From assembly GCA_002159075.1 (NCBI GenBank), contig LZRT01000066.1:29907-93906 (forward strand): a DNA stretch of 64,000 nt, written 5' to 3'. The notes beneath the pieces are model-generated. The model was given only the letters and a program-made list of their open reading frames with translations, made no database searches and was not told where the DNA came from. This document shows positions 55,132 through 63,973 of the stretch, piece by piece (position 1 is the stretch's first letter; the number at the start of each line of letters is the position of its first letter). A program made the position numbers and the translations under genes. The DNA comes from Bacillus thermozeamaize (GTDB lineage Bacteria > Bacillota > Bacilli > ZCTH02-B2).

Positions 55132-56295
55132 TTACCGCTCAAGCAGCACGGCAATTCCCTGCCCTCCGCCGATACAGGCCGTGACGATTCCCCGCTTGAC
55201 GTCGCGGCGTTTCATTTCATAGACCAGCTTGGTGACCAGCATGGCGCCCGTGGCGGCAATCGGATGGCCATGCGCGATGGCGCCGCCGTTGACATTGACC
55301 TTCTCCCAATCCAGGTGCAGCTCCCGATCGCAGGCCAGCACCTGCACCGCGAAGGCTTCGTTGAGCTCAATCAGATCGATGTCATCCAGCGTGAGCCCCT
55401 CTTTCTTCAGCAACTTCTTCACGGCAGGCACCGGGCCGATACCCATGATGTTGGGATCCACCCCGGCGACCGCATAGCTGCGGACGCTGGCCATGATTTC
55501 CAATCCCCGCTGTTCCGCCAGTTTCCGTTCCATCACGATCAGCGCGGAAGCGCCATCGTTGACCCCGGAGGAGTTCCCCGCCGTCACCGTGCCCCCTTTC
55601 TTAAAGGCTGGAGGCAGCTTGGCCAGAGCTTCCAGCGTGGTATCCGGACGGGGGTGTTCATCGGTGTCGAAAAGGATGGGGTCGCCCTTGCGCTGCGGCA
55701 CCTGGATGGGCACGATCTGCTCTTTGAAATAGCCTTCCCGCATCGCGTGGGCCATCCGCTGCTGGCTCCGCAGCGCATACTCATCCTGCTCCTCGCGGGA
55801 GATATTGTATTTTTCCGCCAGGTTCTCGGCCGTGATCCCCATCGGCGGATTGCCGATATGTTCGGGCGACAAGAGCCGGTTGACAAACTTGGGCGGCATC
55901 CGGTCGAAGGCTTTGGAAGGGGGCTCCATCAAATAGGGGGCCCGGGTCATGCTTTCGGTCCCGCCCGCGACAAAAATGTCACCGCTGCCGGCCTGGACCG
56001 CTTGCGCCGCCAGGGCGACCGCATTCATCCCTGAACCGCATTGGCGATCAATGGTGATCCCGGGGATATCGAGGGGCAAACCGGCTTGCAAGGCCGTGAG
56101 GCGGGCGGCGTTTCCTCCTCCCGACAACACGTTGCCCATGATCACATCATCGATTTCCTGCGGATCCACATTGGCCCTGCGGATCGCCTCCTTGACCACC
56201 TCCGCGCCATAAATGTGCGGCAACAGATCCTTGAGCGCCCCTCCTGCCCGGGCAATGGGCGTTCGTACGGCAGATACAATGACAGCTTCCCGCAT
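55132..56295 (-). CDS. Acetyl-CoA C-acyltransferase (thiolase)
   Basis: 387 residues, thiolase fold. Nucleophilic cysteine in DRQCGSGMNAVALAAQ (about residue 87), catalytic histidine in GGAIAHGHPIAATGA and second cysteine in TACIGGGQGIAV; TAGNSSGVNDGASALIVM is the linker signature. Either a degradative 3-ketoacyl-CoA thiolase or an acetoacetyl-CoA thiolase; the neighbouring dehydrogenases favour degradation. Ribosome site AGGAGG. Last gene of the cluster before a terminator. Confidence 0.93.
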   Translation of the reverse strand: MREAVIVSAVRTPIARAGGALKDLLPHIYGAEVVKEAIRRANVDPQEIDDVIMGNVLSGGGNAARLTALQAGLPLDIPGITIDRQCGSGMNAVALAAQAVQAGSGDIFVAGGTESMTRAPYLMEPPSKAFDRMPPKFVNRLLSPEHIGNPPMGITAENLAEKYNISREEQDEYALRSQQRMAHAMREGYFKEQIVPIQVPQRKGDPILFDTDEHPRPDTTLEALAKLPPAFKKGGTVTAGNSSGVNDGASALIVMERKLAEQRGLEIMASVRSYAVAGVDPNIMGIGPVPAVKKLLKKEGLTLDDIDLIELNEAFAVQVLACDRELHLDWEKVNVNGGAIAHGHPIAATGAMLVTKLVYEMKRRDVKRGIVTACIGGGQGIAVLLER

Positions 56296-56371
56296 GACGA
56301 TTCCTCCTGAATGTTAGATATTTTTTACATTCTTCCACGCTATCCTATCCTGCGATTCCGCTATCCGTCTG

Positions 56372-57154
56372 TCAAGCCCTGGCCCCGCCGTCCACAGGGA
56401 TCACAACGCCCGTGATAAACTTGGAGGCGTCAGAGGCCAAAAGCACCGTTACGCCTTTCAAGTCATTTTCATCGCCGATCCGGCCCATGGGCGAATGTTG
56501 CTTGACCTTGTCCCCCACCATCTCCAGTACGCCCTTTGTCATCTTGGTCGGGAAGAACCCAGGCGCGATGGCGTTCACGGTGATGTTGTGCCGCGCCCAT
56601 TTGACAGCCAGGTCGCGGGTGAATGTGATCACCGCCCCCTTGCTGGCGCTGTAGCCGATGGCGTTGAGGATTTCCGGCGGTTCGCCTTTCAGGCCGGCCA
56701 CGGAGGCAATGTTGATGATCTTGCCGTACTTGTTTTCGATCATGGAACGGCCAACCGCCTGCGACATGAGGAAAATCCCCTTGACATTGACGTCAAACAC
56801 CAGATCCCATTTGTCCTCCGGCATCTCCAGCACATCGGCTCCCCAAGAGGTGCCGCTGTTGTTTATCAAAATGTGAATCTGGCCAAATTTGTCCAGCGTA
56901 TGTTGGACCACTTTTTGCACATCCGCCGCGTCGGCCACGTTGCAGGCCATCGCTTCCGCATTGGCTCCTTTTTTCCGCAACTCTTCGGCTACTTCCTCAC
57001 AGTTTTCCACCCGGCGTGAACAAAGGACAATATTGGAAAGCCCAGCCTCCACCAGCGCATGGGCCATCTGCTCGCCTAGCCCGCGCCCGCCGCCGGTGAC
57101 AATGGCCGTTTTTCCCGACAAGTCGAACAGTTCCATGACATTCTTTCCTGCCAT
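56372..57154 (-). CDS. Short-chain dehydrogenase/reductase 1
   Basis: About 260 residues from the ATG at 57154 (AAAGGA upstream); a later ATG six codons on is also possible. TGGGRGLGEQMAH nucleotide loop, NNSGTSWG, catalytic serine in INIASVAG and Y-x3-K in YSASKGAVITF, C-terminal GVVIPVDGGARA. Likely oxidises or reduces a hydroxy/keto acyl compound. Ninety-four bases after the ThDP enzyme gene. Confidence 0.88.
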   Translation of the reverse strand: MAGKNVMELFDLSGKTAIVTGGGRGLGEQMAHALVEAGLSNIVLCSRRVENCEEVAEELRKKGANAEAMACNVADAADVQKVVQHTLDKFGQIHILINNSGTSWGADVLEMPEDKWDLVFDVNVKGIFLMSQAVGRSMIENKYGKIINIASVAGLKGEPPEILNAIGYSASKGAVITFTRDLAVKWARHNITVNAIAPGFFPTKMTKGVLEMVGDKVKQHSPMGRIGDENDLKGVTVLLASDASKFITGVVIPVDGGARA

Positions 57155-57248
57155 TTCTGCACGTTCCTTTCTCCCGGTAGTGTTTGGACAGTCGTCCCAT
57201 CGTCGTTCATCGGCTGTTTCCTCGATGACGCGACATGCCCGCTCAAAT

Positions 57249-58922
57249 TCAGGCCAATACAGGACGTGGCGTCCGTTCAATCATCACATTGAGCAGGTAA
57301 GGCTTCCGATGGCTGAAGGCTTCCTTGAGGGCCGCAGCCAATTGTTCGGCATTTTCAATCTGAAACGCTTCGATGCCAAAGGAAGCAGCCAGTTTTACCA
57401 TGTCAACCGGGGGCTGATCCAGGTCCATCCCCGGAAAGACGCCCCGCCTGGCTGACTCCCCCTGAATGGACATCAGGCCACCCTTGAGAATCATGTAGCT
57501 GGTATTGTTGGCAATCAGAAAGATGACTGGCAACCGGTACCGGGCCGCATCCCAAAGCGCCTGAACGTAATAAAGGGAGGAACCGTCCCCGACAACCGCC
57601 ACCACCCGTTCATCCGGCCGGCCCAATTGCACGCCCAGCGCGGCGGCCATCCCGTACCCCAGCCCGCCGCCTTTGAGCGCGTAGCGGCTTCCGGGGCGGG
57701 CGAGGGACAGGTAACGGTTGACAAAGCCGCCGGTGGTCACCGACTCATCCACCAGGATGAAGCGGTCATCCACAAAGCGGTTCAGCTCGGCCATCACAAC
57801 GGCAGGGGACAGCGGGTTCTGACGACTGGCCGCAGCCAGTTCTTCCGCCTTTCGCGCCGTAAAGCGGGCGCTCTTTTCCTGAAGCCGGGTTTTAGCGGCC
57901 GCAAAGCGCTCCCGCTCGGCCGGTGAAGCGTGTTCTCCGATCCATGCCGTCCAGCTTTCAAGGACGGCGCGTGGATTCCCCAGGATCGGAAGATCCACAT
58001 GCATGTTTTTGCCGATTTGCCTTGGGTCCAAATCGACGGCAATCACTGGGACACCAGGCTGCACCAGGGGCTTGTCGTAATAAAGGAGCGGCGCCTGGCT
58101 GGTGACGCCAAGCCAGACAACCAAGTCGGCTTCGGCATACACCCTGGCGATGTACGGGCCATTGGGCGGAAAGTTTCCGGCAAACTGCGGGTGATGAAAG
58201 GGAAAGTTCAGGCCGGCGCTCATGTGCTCCTGGTAAACCGGCGCCCCGATGAGTTCAGCCAGCCGGATCACGGCATCCACCGCACCGGTTTGGCTGACCC
58301 GGTCGCCGACGACGAGAACGGGATTCCTGGCCTGGCAGATCATCCGGGCCGCCTCCTCCACGCTTTGCGGATCGGCAAAGTGAAGCTGGCGGATCTCTGT
58401 CAACGGCAAAGGCAGGCGATCCGTTTCCTGCCACATCACATCCACGGGCAAGGAAAGAAAGACCGGCCCTTGCGGATGGGTTAAGGCCTCCTTGAAGGCC
58501 CGCTGCAAGACCACCTGCAATTCCTCCACCCGCGTCACTTCCCAGCTCCACTTGGTCACATCCCGGACCATATTGAGCATGTTCCCCCACAGCCCCGGTT
58601 CCTGCACCGCCAAACGCAAATCATGCTGGCCGGCCGTCACGACCAGAGGCACGTTGCTGCGCCAGGCTTCGTAAAGGTTTCCCAGGCCATGCGCCGTCCC
58701 GGGGGCGACGTGCAGGTTGACGACACCTGGCTTGCCTGTTGCCTGGGCGTAACCCATGGCCATCCCTACGGCGATATCCTCATGAAGGGCAAGGATGTAC
58801 TCGATTTCCGGATAATGAACGAGACCGTCAATCAAAGGCAGCTCCGTGGTCCCCGGATTGCCGAACAGATACTTGACGCCGTATTCCCTGAAGGTTTGCA
58901 GGACCAGGTCTCTTCCCAGCAA
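57249..58922 (-). CDS. Thiamine diphosphate-dependent decarboxylase, benzoylformate decarboxylase-like
   Basis: About 557 residues from a TTG at 58922 (AGAGGGA five bases upstream) which matches the family N-terminus; the open frame extends to 59000, overlapping the SDR gene. Pyrimidine-binding domain with FGNPGTTELPLID and the activating glutamate in LHEDIAVGMAMGYAQ; central domain; PP-binding domain with GGLGYGMAAALG, VGDGSSLYYVQALW and the Asn in IANNTSYMILKGG. Related to benzoylformate decarboxylase and 2-hydroxyacyl-CoA lyase groups: decarboxylates or condenses a 2-keto acid. Substrate unknown. Confidence 0.85.
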   Translation of the reverse strand: MLGRDLVLQTFREYGVKYLFGNPGTTELPLIDGLVHYPEIEYILALHEDIAVGMAMGYAQATGKPGVVNLHVAPGTAHGLGNLYEAWRSNVPLVVTAGQHDLRLAVQEPGLWGNMLNMVRDVTKWSWEVTRVEELQVVLQRAFKEALTHPQGPVFLSLPVDVMWQETDRLPLPLTEIRQLHFADPQSVEEAARMICQARNPVLVVGDRVSQTGAVDAVIRLAELIGAPVYQEHMSAGLNFPFHHPQFAGNFPPNGPYIARVYAEADLVVWLGVTSQAPLLYYDKPLVQPGVPVIAVDLDPRQIGKNMHVDLPILGNPRAVLESWTAWIGEHASPAERERFAAAKTRLQEKSARFTARKAEELAAASRQNPLSPAVVMAELNRFVDDRFILVDESVTTGGFVNRYLSLARPGSRYALKGGGLGYGMAAALGVQLGRPDERVVAVVGDGSSLYYVQALWDAARYRLPVIFLIANNTSYMILKGGLMSIQGESARRGVFPGMDLDQPPVDMVKLAASFGIEAFQIENAEQLAAALKEAFSHRKPYLLNVMIERTPRPVLA

Positions 58923-58971
58923 CAGGATCCCTCTTTTCCCTCTGATAAATCCTTCGATAAGACCTTCGTCA

Positions 58972-59727
58972 TCATTTTTTGAACGAGGCCGCCCCGTCAT
59001 CGACGAAGATCACGCTTCCGTTGACAAAGCTGGCCTCGTCACTGGCCAAAAAGGTGACCACGTTGGCCACTTCTTCCGGCGTGCCGGCACGGCGCCGCAT
59101 CTGCGCCTGCTGAACCTTCTCCCAAATGTCGGGCATTTGCTTCCAGGCCGTGACGATGCCCGTCTCAATCAGCCCCGGCGCGATCGCCACCACCCGGATG
59201 TTGTAAGGGGCCAGATCCAGGGCAGCCGCTTTGGTCATCATGACCACTGCCGCCTTGCTGGCGTGATAGGGGAAATGCTTCCGATCGGCCAAAAAGCCGT
59301 ACACCGAAGCGGTATTGATAATCACCCCGCCTCGTTCCTTCATCGCATTGCCGGCTGCCTTGATCCCGTAAAAGACGCCATGCTGGTTGACCGAAACCGT
59401 ACGGTGGTACTCCTCCAGCGGCATGTCCAAAACCGAGGCCCGCGCACTGGAAATGCCCGCGTTGTTGAACATGACGTCCAACTGTCCGTAGCGGGAAAGC
59501 GCCTGATCCACAAGGGCCTGCACTTCTTCATAGTTGGCCGTGTTGGTTCGCACAAAGATCGCTTCCCCACCCGCTTCTTGAATGCTGCGTACGGTCGCCT
59601 CGCCACCCTCGGTCTGGACGTCGGCCACCACCACCTTTGCCCCTTCACGGGCAAAACGCTGTGCCGTTGCCCGGCCGATGCCACTTGCACCACCGGTGAC
59701 AACGGCCACCTTTCCTGCCAGGCGCAT
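58972..59727 (-). CDS. Short-chain dehydrogenase/reductase 2
   Basis: 251 residues. TGGASGIGRATAQRFA, NNAGISSARA, INTASVYGFL, catalytic tyrosine and lysine in FPYHASKAAVV, and GSVIFVDDGAASFKK at the end. NAD(H)- or NADP(H)-dependent; the aspartate in VVVADVQTEGG favours NAD. Starts 56 bases after an acyl-CoA dehydrogenase gene; same transcript as its neighbours. Confidence 0.9.
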   Translation of the reverse strand: MRLAGKVAVVTGGASGIGRATAQRFAREGAKVVVADVQTEGGEATVRSIQEAGGEAIFVRTNTANYEEVQALVDQALSRYGQLDVMFNNAGISSARASVLDMPLEEYHRTVSVNQHGVFYGIKAAGNAMKERGGVIINTASVYGFLADRKHFPYHASKAAVVMMTKAAALDLAPYNIRVVAIAPGLIETGIVTAWKQMPDIWEKVQQAQMRRRAGTPEEVANVVTFLASDEASFVNGSVIFVDDGAASFKK

Positions 59728-59783
59728 TCAACCCTTCCCCCTTCTGGCGGCCTGAAACGGTTCAGGCCGGCGCGTATAGAATG

Positions 59784-60917
59784 TCAGGCCAATACCTCCG
59801 CCTTGATCGGATCCAGCGTGTAACGGGCAATCTTCTCCCGATGGGCATAGGCGTCTCCGAGGACAGAAGCGCTGCGACGGGCCCGCTTGAAGAACAGGTG
59901 CATGTCATTCTCCCAGGTAAAGCCGATGCCACCATGCATCTGGATGGCGTCGCCCGTCACCTGCGTCGCCGCATCGGAAGCGTACGACTTGGCGATGGAG
60001 ACGCTCAGATCGGCATCCTCACTGTCGCTGTCCACGGCCCATCCCGCATACTCCACGGCTGCCTTGGCGCTTTCCACCAGCAGGAACATGTCAGCCGCCA
60101 TGTGCTTGAGCGCCTGGAAGCGGGCGATTTCCGTCCCGAATTGCTTGCGCTGCTTGGTGTATTCCACCGCTTCGTAGAGCGCCCGCTCCGCCCCGCCGAC
60201 CATTTCCGAAGAAATGAGCAGTGCGCCGAGCTGTTTCAGCTTTTCCATCAGCTTGTGCCCGACACCCATCCCCAGCCCTTTGACGATGGCCTTTGTCGTA
60301 AAGGTATACCGGTTCAGCGAGATTTCGTACAGCGGATAGGTTTCGTCCATCGACTTGCGATTGCGGACACTGACACCCGGATCCTTGGCGTCGATCACGA
60401 TCACGGTCTCCTCATCCTGAGGGGTGTTGCCCATGCCGGCTACCGGCACACTGGCGATGATCGCATCCACATCCTCCGCAAACGGAATCTCCTTGAGCGT
60501 TCCGGACAATACAAACTGGTCCCCCTCCCGGTAGGCCCGCGCGTCCACCTCGCCCCAGGCGATGCTGAGGAGTTTCTGGCCGGATTCAACCGCATCGATC
60601 AACTCGCCGTGCTGCTTGCAGGTTTTCAACGCATACAGGCCGACCATGTTCTCCAGCAACGGGAACGGCAACAGGGCGCGCCCCGCCTCCTGGGCGATGA
60701 GCACCGCATTCAGCACGCCTTTGCCGCCCTCTTCCTGGGTGCCGTTGGGATCCAAAATGCCCAGCAAGCCCTGTTGCGCGATTAACCCCTGCAATTCCCT
60801 GGAAACCCTGGGCTGTTCCATGAATTTCCGGACATGTTCCGTGGTGCAGTGTTCCCGCAACATATCGCGGACACTGCGCTGAATCATCTTTTCTTCTTCG
60901 GTAAAGCCAAAAAACAT
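59784..60917 (-). CDS. Acyl-CoA dehydrogenase, small/partner type
   Basis: 377 residues, FAD-dependent. FTEEEKMIQRSVRDMLREH at the N-terminus, central beta domain (SGTLKEIPFAEDVDAIIASVPV) and C-terminal QRKQFGTEIARFQALKHMAADM and QMHGGIGFTWENDMHLFFKRAR. The substrate-site and active-base regions are less typical than in the next gene. It is encoded 12 bases after the larger dehydrogenase, an arrangement seen in heterotetrameric acyl-CoA dehydrogenases that work on bulky CoA esters. GAGGTG ribosome site. Confidence 0.9.
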   Translation of the reverse strand: MFFGFTEEEKMIQRSVRDMLREHCTTEHVRKFMEQPRVSRELQGLIAQQGLLGILDPNGTQEEGGKGVLNAVLIAQEAGRALLPFPLLENMVGLYALKTCKQHGELIDAVESGQKLLSIAWGEVDARAYREGDQFVLSGTLKEIPFAEDVDAIIASVPVAGMGNTPQDEETVIVIDAKDPGVSVRNRKSMDETYPLYEISLNRYTFTTKAIVKGLGMGVGHKLMEKLKQLGALLISSEMVGGAERALYEAVEYTKQRKQFGTEIARFQALKHMAADMFLLVESAKAAVEYAGWAVDSDSEDADLSVSIAKSYASDAATQVTGDAIQMHGGIGFTWENDMHLFFKRARRSASVLGDAYAHREKIARYTLDPIKAEVLA

Positions 60918-60929
60918 GGTTCATCCACC

Positions 60930-62117
60930 TCACTTCGGCATGCCGAGAACCATCTCGGCGATGATGTTTTTCTGAATCTGGCTGGAACCGGCGTAAATGA
61001 TCTCCCCACGCGAGGTGAGGTGAATCTGCTGGATCATGCCGCGGCTGACGCTGTCCTCACCCCAATAAGGTGCCTCCGGTCCGAGGATTTCCATCCCCAG
61101 GTTCCCCATCCGCACGTGCATCGTGCTCCAGTACAGTTTCTGCAACGAAGCGTCGGGACCCAGCTTGCCCTCATTCAACAGCTGGCTGATGGTTTTCAGG
61201 CCCAGGTAGCGGAAGATCCGGACCTCCGCCTGCATCTGCGCCAACCGCTGGCGGTAGTAGGGGTTGTCAATGGCCAGGCTCCCGTCCGGGGTCCGCTTCG
61301 TGGCGCTGACCCTGACGATTTCGTCCAGCTCCCGCTGGAAGCGCACCTGCCGCCCGAGCGCCAGCGTCCCCCGCTCAAATCCGAGGGTACTCATCGCCAC
61401 TTTCCAGCCGTTGTTGACGCCGCCAACCACATTCTCCTTCGGAATCCGGACGTTGTCGAAGAACACCTCGTTGAAGTCCCGGTTGCCGTTCATCTGGACG
61501 AGCGGCCGGACCGTCACCCCGGGGCTGTTCATCGGCACGAGGAAGAACGTGATCCCCTTGTGCTTCGGCGCTTCGGTATCGGTACGGGCCAGGACGAAGC
61601 ACCAGTCGGCATGGTGGGCGTAGCTGGTCCACACCTTCTGGCCGTTGATCACCCATTCATCGCCGTCCAGCACCGCCCGCGTCTGCAGACTGGCCAAGTC
61701 GGAACCGGCGTTGGGCTCGGAGAAGCCCTGGCACCAGACCTCCTCGCCCCGCAGCAAGGGTGGCAGGAAGCGCTTTTTTTGTTCCTCCGTGCCGTACATC
61801 AGCAGTGTCGGCCCCAGCAACAGCTTTCCGAGAACGTTGATGCTGTGCGGGGCGTTCACCTTCCCTGCCTCTTCGTCAAAAATAATCTCTTCCACAAAGG
61901 TCATCCCCTGGCCGCCGTATTCCTTCGGCCAGGACAACCCGGCAAACCCTGCATCGTACAATTTGCGTTCCCATTCCCTTAACCACTTGCCGCGTTCCTT
62001 CTCATCTTCCGGCAGCTTGAAATGGGGCGTGCCCCATCCCTTCGGCAGGTTCTCCTTCAGCCACTGGCGCACGCGCAAACGAAACTGTTCCTGCTCCGGC
62101 GTAAACGACAAATCCAT
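60930..62117 (-). CDS. Acyl-CoA dehydrogenase, large/catalytic type
   Basis: 395 residues. FTPEQEQFRLRVRQWLKENLPKGW, AGLSWPKEYGGQGMT, GFSEPNAGSDLASLQTRA (FAD-binding), INGQKVWTSYAHHADWCFVLARTD, FNEVFFDNVRIPKENVVGG and the C-terminal YWGEDSVSRGMIQQIHLTSRGEIIYAGSSQIQKNIIAE. First gene of the dehydrogenase pair; a TGAATG-CT-CATTCA palindrome lies 36 bases before its start. Confidence 0.92.
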   Translation of the reverse strand: MDLSFTPEQEQFRLRVRQWLKENLPKGWGTPHFKLPEDEKERGKWLREWERKLYDAGFAGLSWPKEYGGQGMTFVEEIIFDEEAGKVNAPHSINVLGKLLLGPTLLMYGTEEQKKRFLPPLLRGEEVWCQGFSEPNAGSDLASLQTRAVLDGDEWVINGQKVWTSYAHHADWCFVLARTDTEAPKHKGITFFLVPMNSPGVTVRPLVQMNGNRDFNEVFFDNVRIPKENVVGGVNNGWKVAMSTLGFERGTLALGRQVRFQRELDEIVRVSATKRTPDGSLAIDNPYYRQRLAQMQAEVRIFRYLGLKTISQLLNEGKLGPDASLQKLYWSTMHVRMGNLGMEILGPEAPYWGEDSVSRGMIQQIHLTSRGEIIYAGSSQIQKNIIAEMVLGMPK

Positions 62118-62153
62118 CGATGTTCACCTCTTTGTCTGATGTGATGTACTGGT

Positions 62154-62167
62154 TGAATGCTCATTCA
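62154..62167. promoter_or_regulatory. Palindromic operator candidate of the acyl-CoA cluster
   Basis: TGAATG-CT-CATTCA, a perfect 6-bp inverted repeat 36 bases upstream of the acyl-CoA dehydrogenase ATG. It resembles sites of TetR-type fatty acid degradation repressors (Bacillus FadR uses TGAATGA-N4-TCATTCA). No such regulator is in the window. Confidence 0.5.
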
Positions 62168-62275
62168 TTTCGTCGGAAAAAAAGAACCCGATACCAAGGC
62201 CAATCCACAGATTGGCTCAGGGTATCCCCTTCCTGTGATGAGCGACAGATGTTAGCGGTTGCAAATTTTGAAATC

Positions 62276-62307
62276 AAGCTTATCTCTAAAAAAGCTTATC
62301 TCTAAAA
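62276..62307. repeat. 16-bp tandem repeat
   Basis: AAGCTTATCTCTAAAA occurs twice in tandem in the gap between an SDR gene and the dehydrogenase pair. AT-rich; role unknown. Confidence 0.55.
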
Positions 62308-62358
62308 AAATATAACACAACTTTTCCGGGATCTAAAAGGTGGTAATCGAACCTTCTC

Positions 62359-63120
62359 TCAACCTATTCTTCCGCCGTCTACCACCAGCGTCTGGCCGTT
62401 GACATAGGAAGAAGCGTCGGAAGCCAGGTAAAGCACGGCATTGAGAATGTCTTCCGGCACACCCAACCGTCCGACAAGGATCCGGGACTCATATTCACGC
62501 TTCTTTTCCTCGTTGGGCACCAGCACTTCCTCTGCGCCTTCGGTCAGAATCAAGCCGGGGGCAATCGCGTTCACGCGGATGCCGTACTTGGCCCATTCAA
62601 TCGCCAGCGTCTGCGTCAGATTGATCACGCCGGCTTTCGCCGCCCCATACGCGCCCAGTCCGGGAGCCCCACGCAGTCCGGCCACCGAACTGATGTTGAT
62701 GATCTTCCCGCCCCCCTGTTCCGCCATGATCGGACGCACCGCCCGGCAAGCGTGAAACACCTGGTTGAGGTTGTTTTGCACTACCGCGTTGAACCCGTTG
62801 GCGCTCAGTTCTTCCAGCGTATGCCCAAAGCTCCCTCCGGCGTTGTTGATGAGCACATCAATCCGGCCAAAGTGAAACTTGGCGGCCTCCATGAAGGCAG
62901 CCACTTCGTCATACAGCCGCATGTCTGCCTGGTAGGCCAGCACCTTTCCGCCCAGAGCCTTGATTTCCTCGACAATCGGCTGCAGCTTTTCCATCTTGCG
63001 GCTGTTGATCGCCACCTTGGCCCCTTCCTTGGCCAGGCCAATCGCCAGCGCCTTGCCGATGCCCTGCGAACTGCCAGTGACCACAATCACCTGATCGCGG
63101 ACCGAAAAATCTGCCAGAGC
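62359..63120 (-). CDS. Short-chain dehydrogenase/reductase 3
   Basis: About 253 residues from the ATG at 63120 (GGGGAGG upstream). TGSSQGIGKALAIGLAKEGAKVAINSR (the arginine suggests NADP), NNAGGSFGHT, INISSVAGLRG, catalytic Y-x3-K in LGAYGAAKAGVINL, C-terminal VNGQTLVVDGGRIG. Fifty bases downstream of the thioesterase gene. Probably a 3-hydroxyacyl or alcohol dehydrogenase of the cluster. Confidence 0.9.
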   Translation of the reverse strand, partial: ALADFSVRDQVIVVTGSSQGIGKALAIGLAKEGAKVAINSRKMEKLQPIVEEIKALGGKVLAYQADMRLYDEVAAFMEAAKFHFGRIDVLINNAGGSFGHTLEELSANGFNAVVQNNLNQVFHACRAVRPIMAEQGGGKIINISSVAGLRGAPGLGAYGAAKAGVINLTQTLAIEWAKYGIRVNAIAPGLILTEGAEEVLVPNEEKKREYESRILVGRLGVPEDILNAVLYLASDASSYVNGQTLVVDGGRIG

Positions 63121-63170
63121 CATCTCGATCCTCCCCATTGCGGTATTCAGACAACCTGTCTGTTCTGATG

Positions 63171-63689
63171 CTATGCGGATGATTCCGTGAAAATGCGGAA
63201 TGTTCCCATGGCTTTGCAGACAGGCTCCCCGTTTTCATCGTAGACGGTTGTTTCAAGAACAGCCAGGCTTTTGCCGGCCTGGATCAGCTCGGTCCTGGCC
63301 GTCAGCTCCCTTCCCTTGGCCCCCTTCAGGTAGTGGATGTTCAGGTCCACCGTCACCTGCCGGCGAATGGTTCCGGGGTAAAGCATAAAGAGGGTCCGGC
63401 CCATGGCGTTGTCAACAAAAGTGGCCAATACGCCTCCATGCAAAATTCCCAGGCCATTGTACATTTCCCAGCGGACAGGCAACCGGGAAACCGTCGTCCT
63501 CTCCCCCGACGCCTCCGTTTCCATCCTCAGGTAACCCGCGATGACTTTTCCTTCCGGACCCCGTCTCCCGGAAAAAGCCTTATCCAAAATCTCCGCATAG
63601 TAATACAGGCTCTCCAGTTGCTGATCCGAAAAGCGTTCAATCCACTCCTTCAGTTGTTCTCTTTGCGCTTTGGCCGTTTGTATGTCCAT
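63171..63689 (-). CDS. PaaI-like hotdog thioesterase
   Basis: 172 residues with a helical N-terminal 60 residues and a hotdog domain: WEMYNGLGILHGGVLATFVDNAMGRTLF carries the HGG motif and aspartate typical of PaaI/DUF4442 thioesterases, then VTVDLNIHYLKGAKGRELTARTELIQAGKSLAVLETTVYDENGEPVCKAMGTF. Hydrolyses an acyl-CoA by family. First gene of the cluster on this side, GGGAGG ribosome site. Confidence 0.88.
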   Translation of the reverse strand: MDIQTAKAQREQLKEWIERFSDQQLESLYYYAEILDKAFSGRRGPEGKVIAGYLRMETEASGERTTVSRLPVRWEMYNGLGILHGGVLATFVDNAMGRTLFMLYPGTIRRQVTVDLNIHYLKGAKGRELTARTELIQAGKSLAVLETTVYDENGEPVCKAMGTFRIFTESSA

Positions 63690-63973
63690 CCTGCCTCCCG
63701 TCTCCGATCATCACGCGTGACTGATCACCGATATTTTTAACATGTTCGAAAAAATATTACTTTCTTAAATTGCAATATTAAATGCAACAAAACCACGGGT
63801 TCCATTATGTGGTAACCGTTATAGCCTTTTGTAGGCTTTATATTGGGTGGCGGGCATGATAGGCTGATTAGCTATGCGATGTGCCTTACCACCATCGCCC
63901 AATCGCAAGAAGTCATGCCCGCAGGGGCCCCATGTCAAGCCGTCGTTAGTGTCCTGCCATCACGAGTTTCCGG
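63690..63973. other. Intergenic region with nested inverted repeats
   Basis: AT-rich up to 63780. Then the perfect 10-bp inverted repeat GCGGGCATGA (63850-63859) / TCATGCCCGC (63913-63922) enclosing further pairing (ATTGGG / CCCAAT, GGTGG / CCACC), and a small hairpin AGCCT-TTTGT-AGGCT near 63820. No protein gene seen. Could be a structured RNA or the end of a mobile element. Confidence 0.35.
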
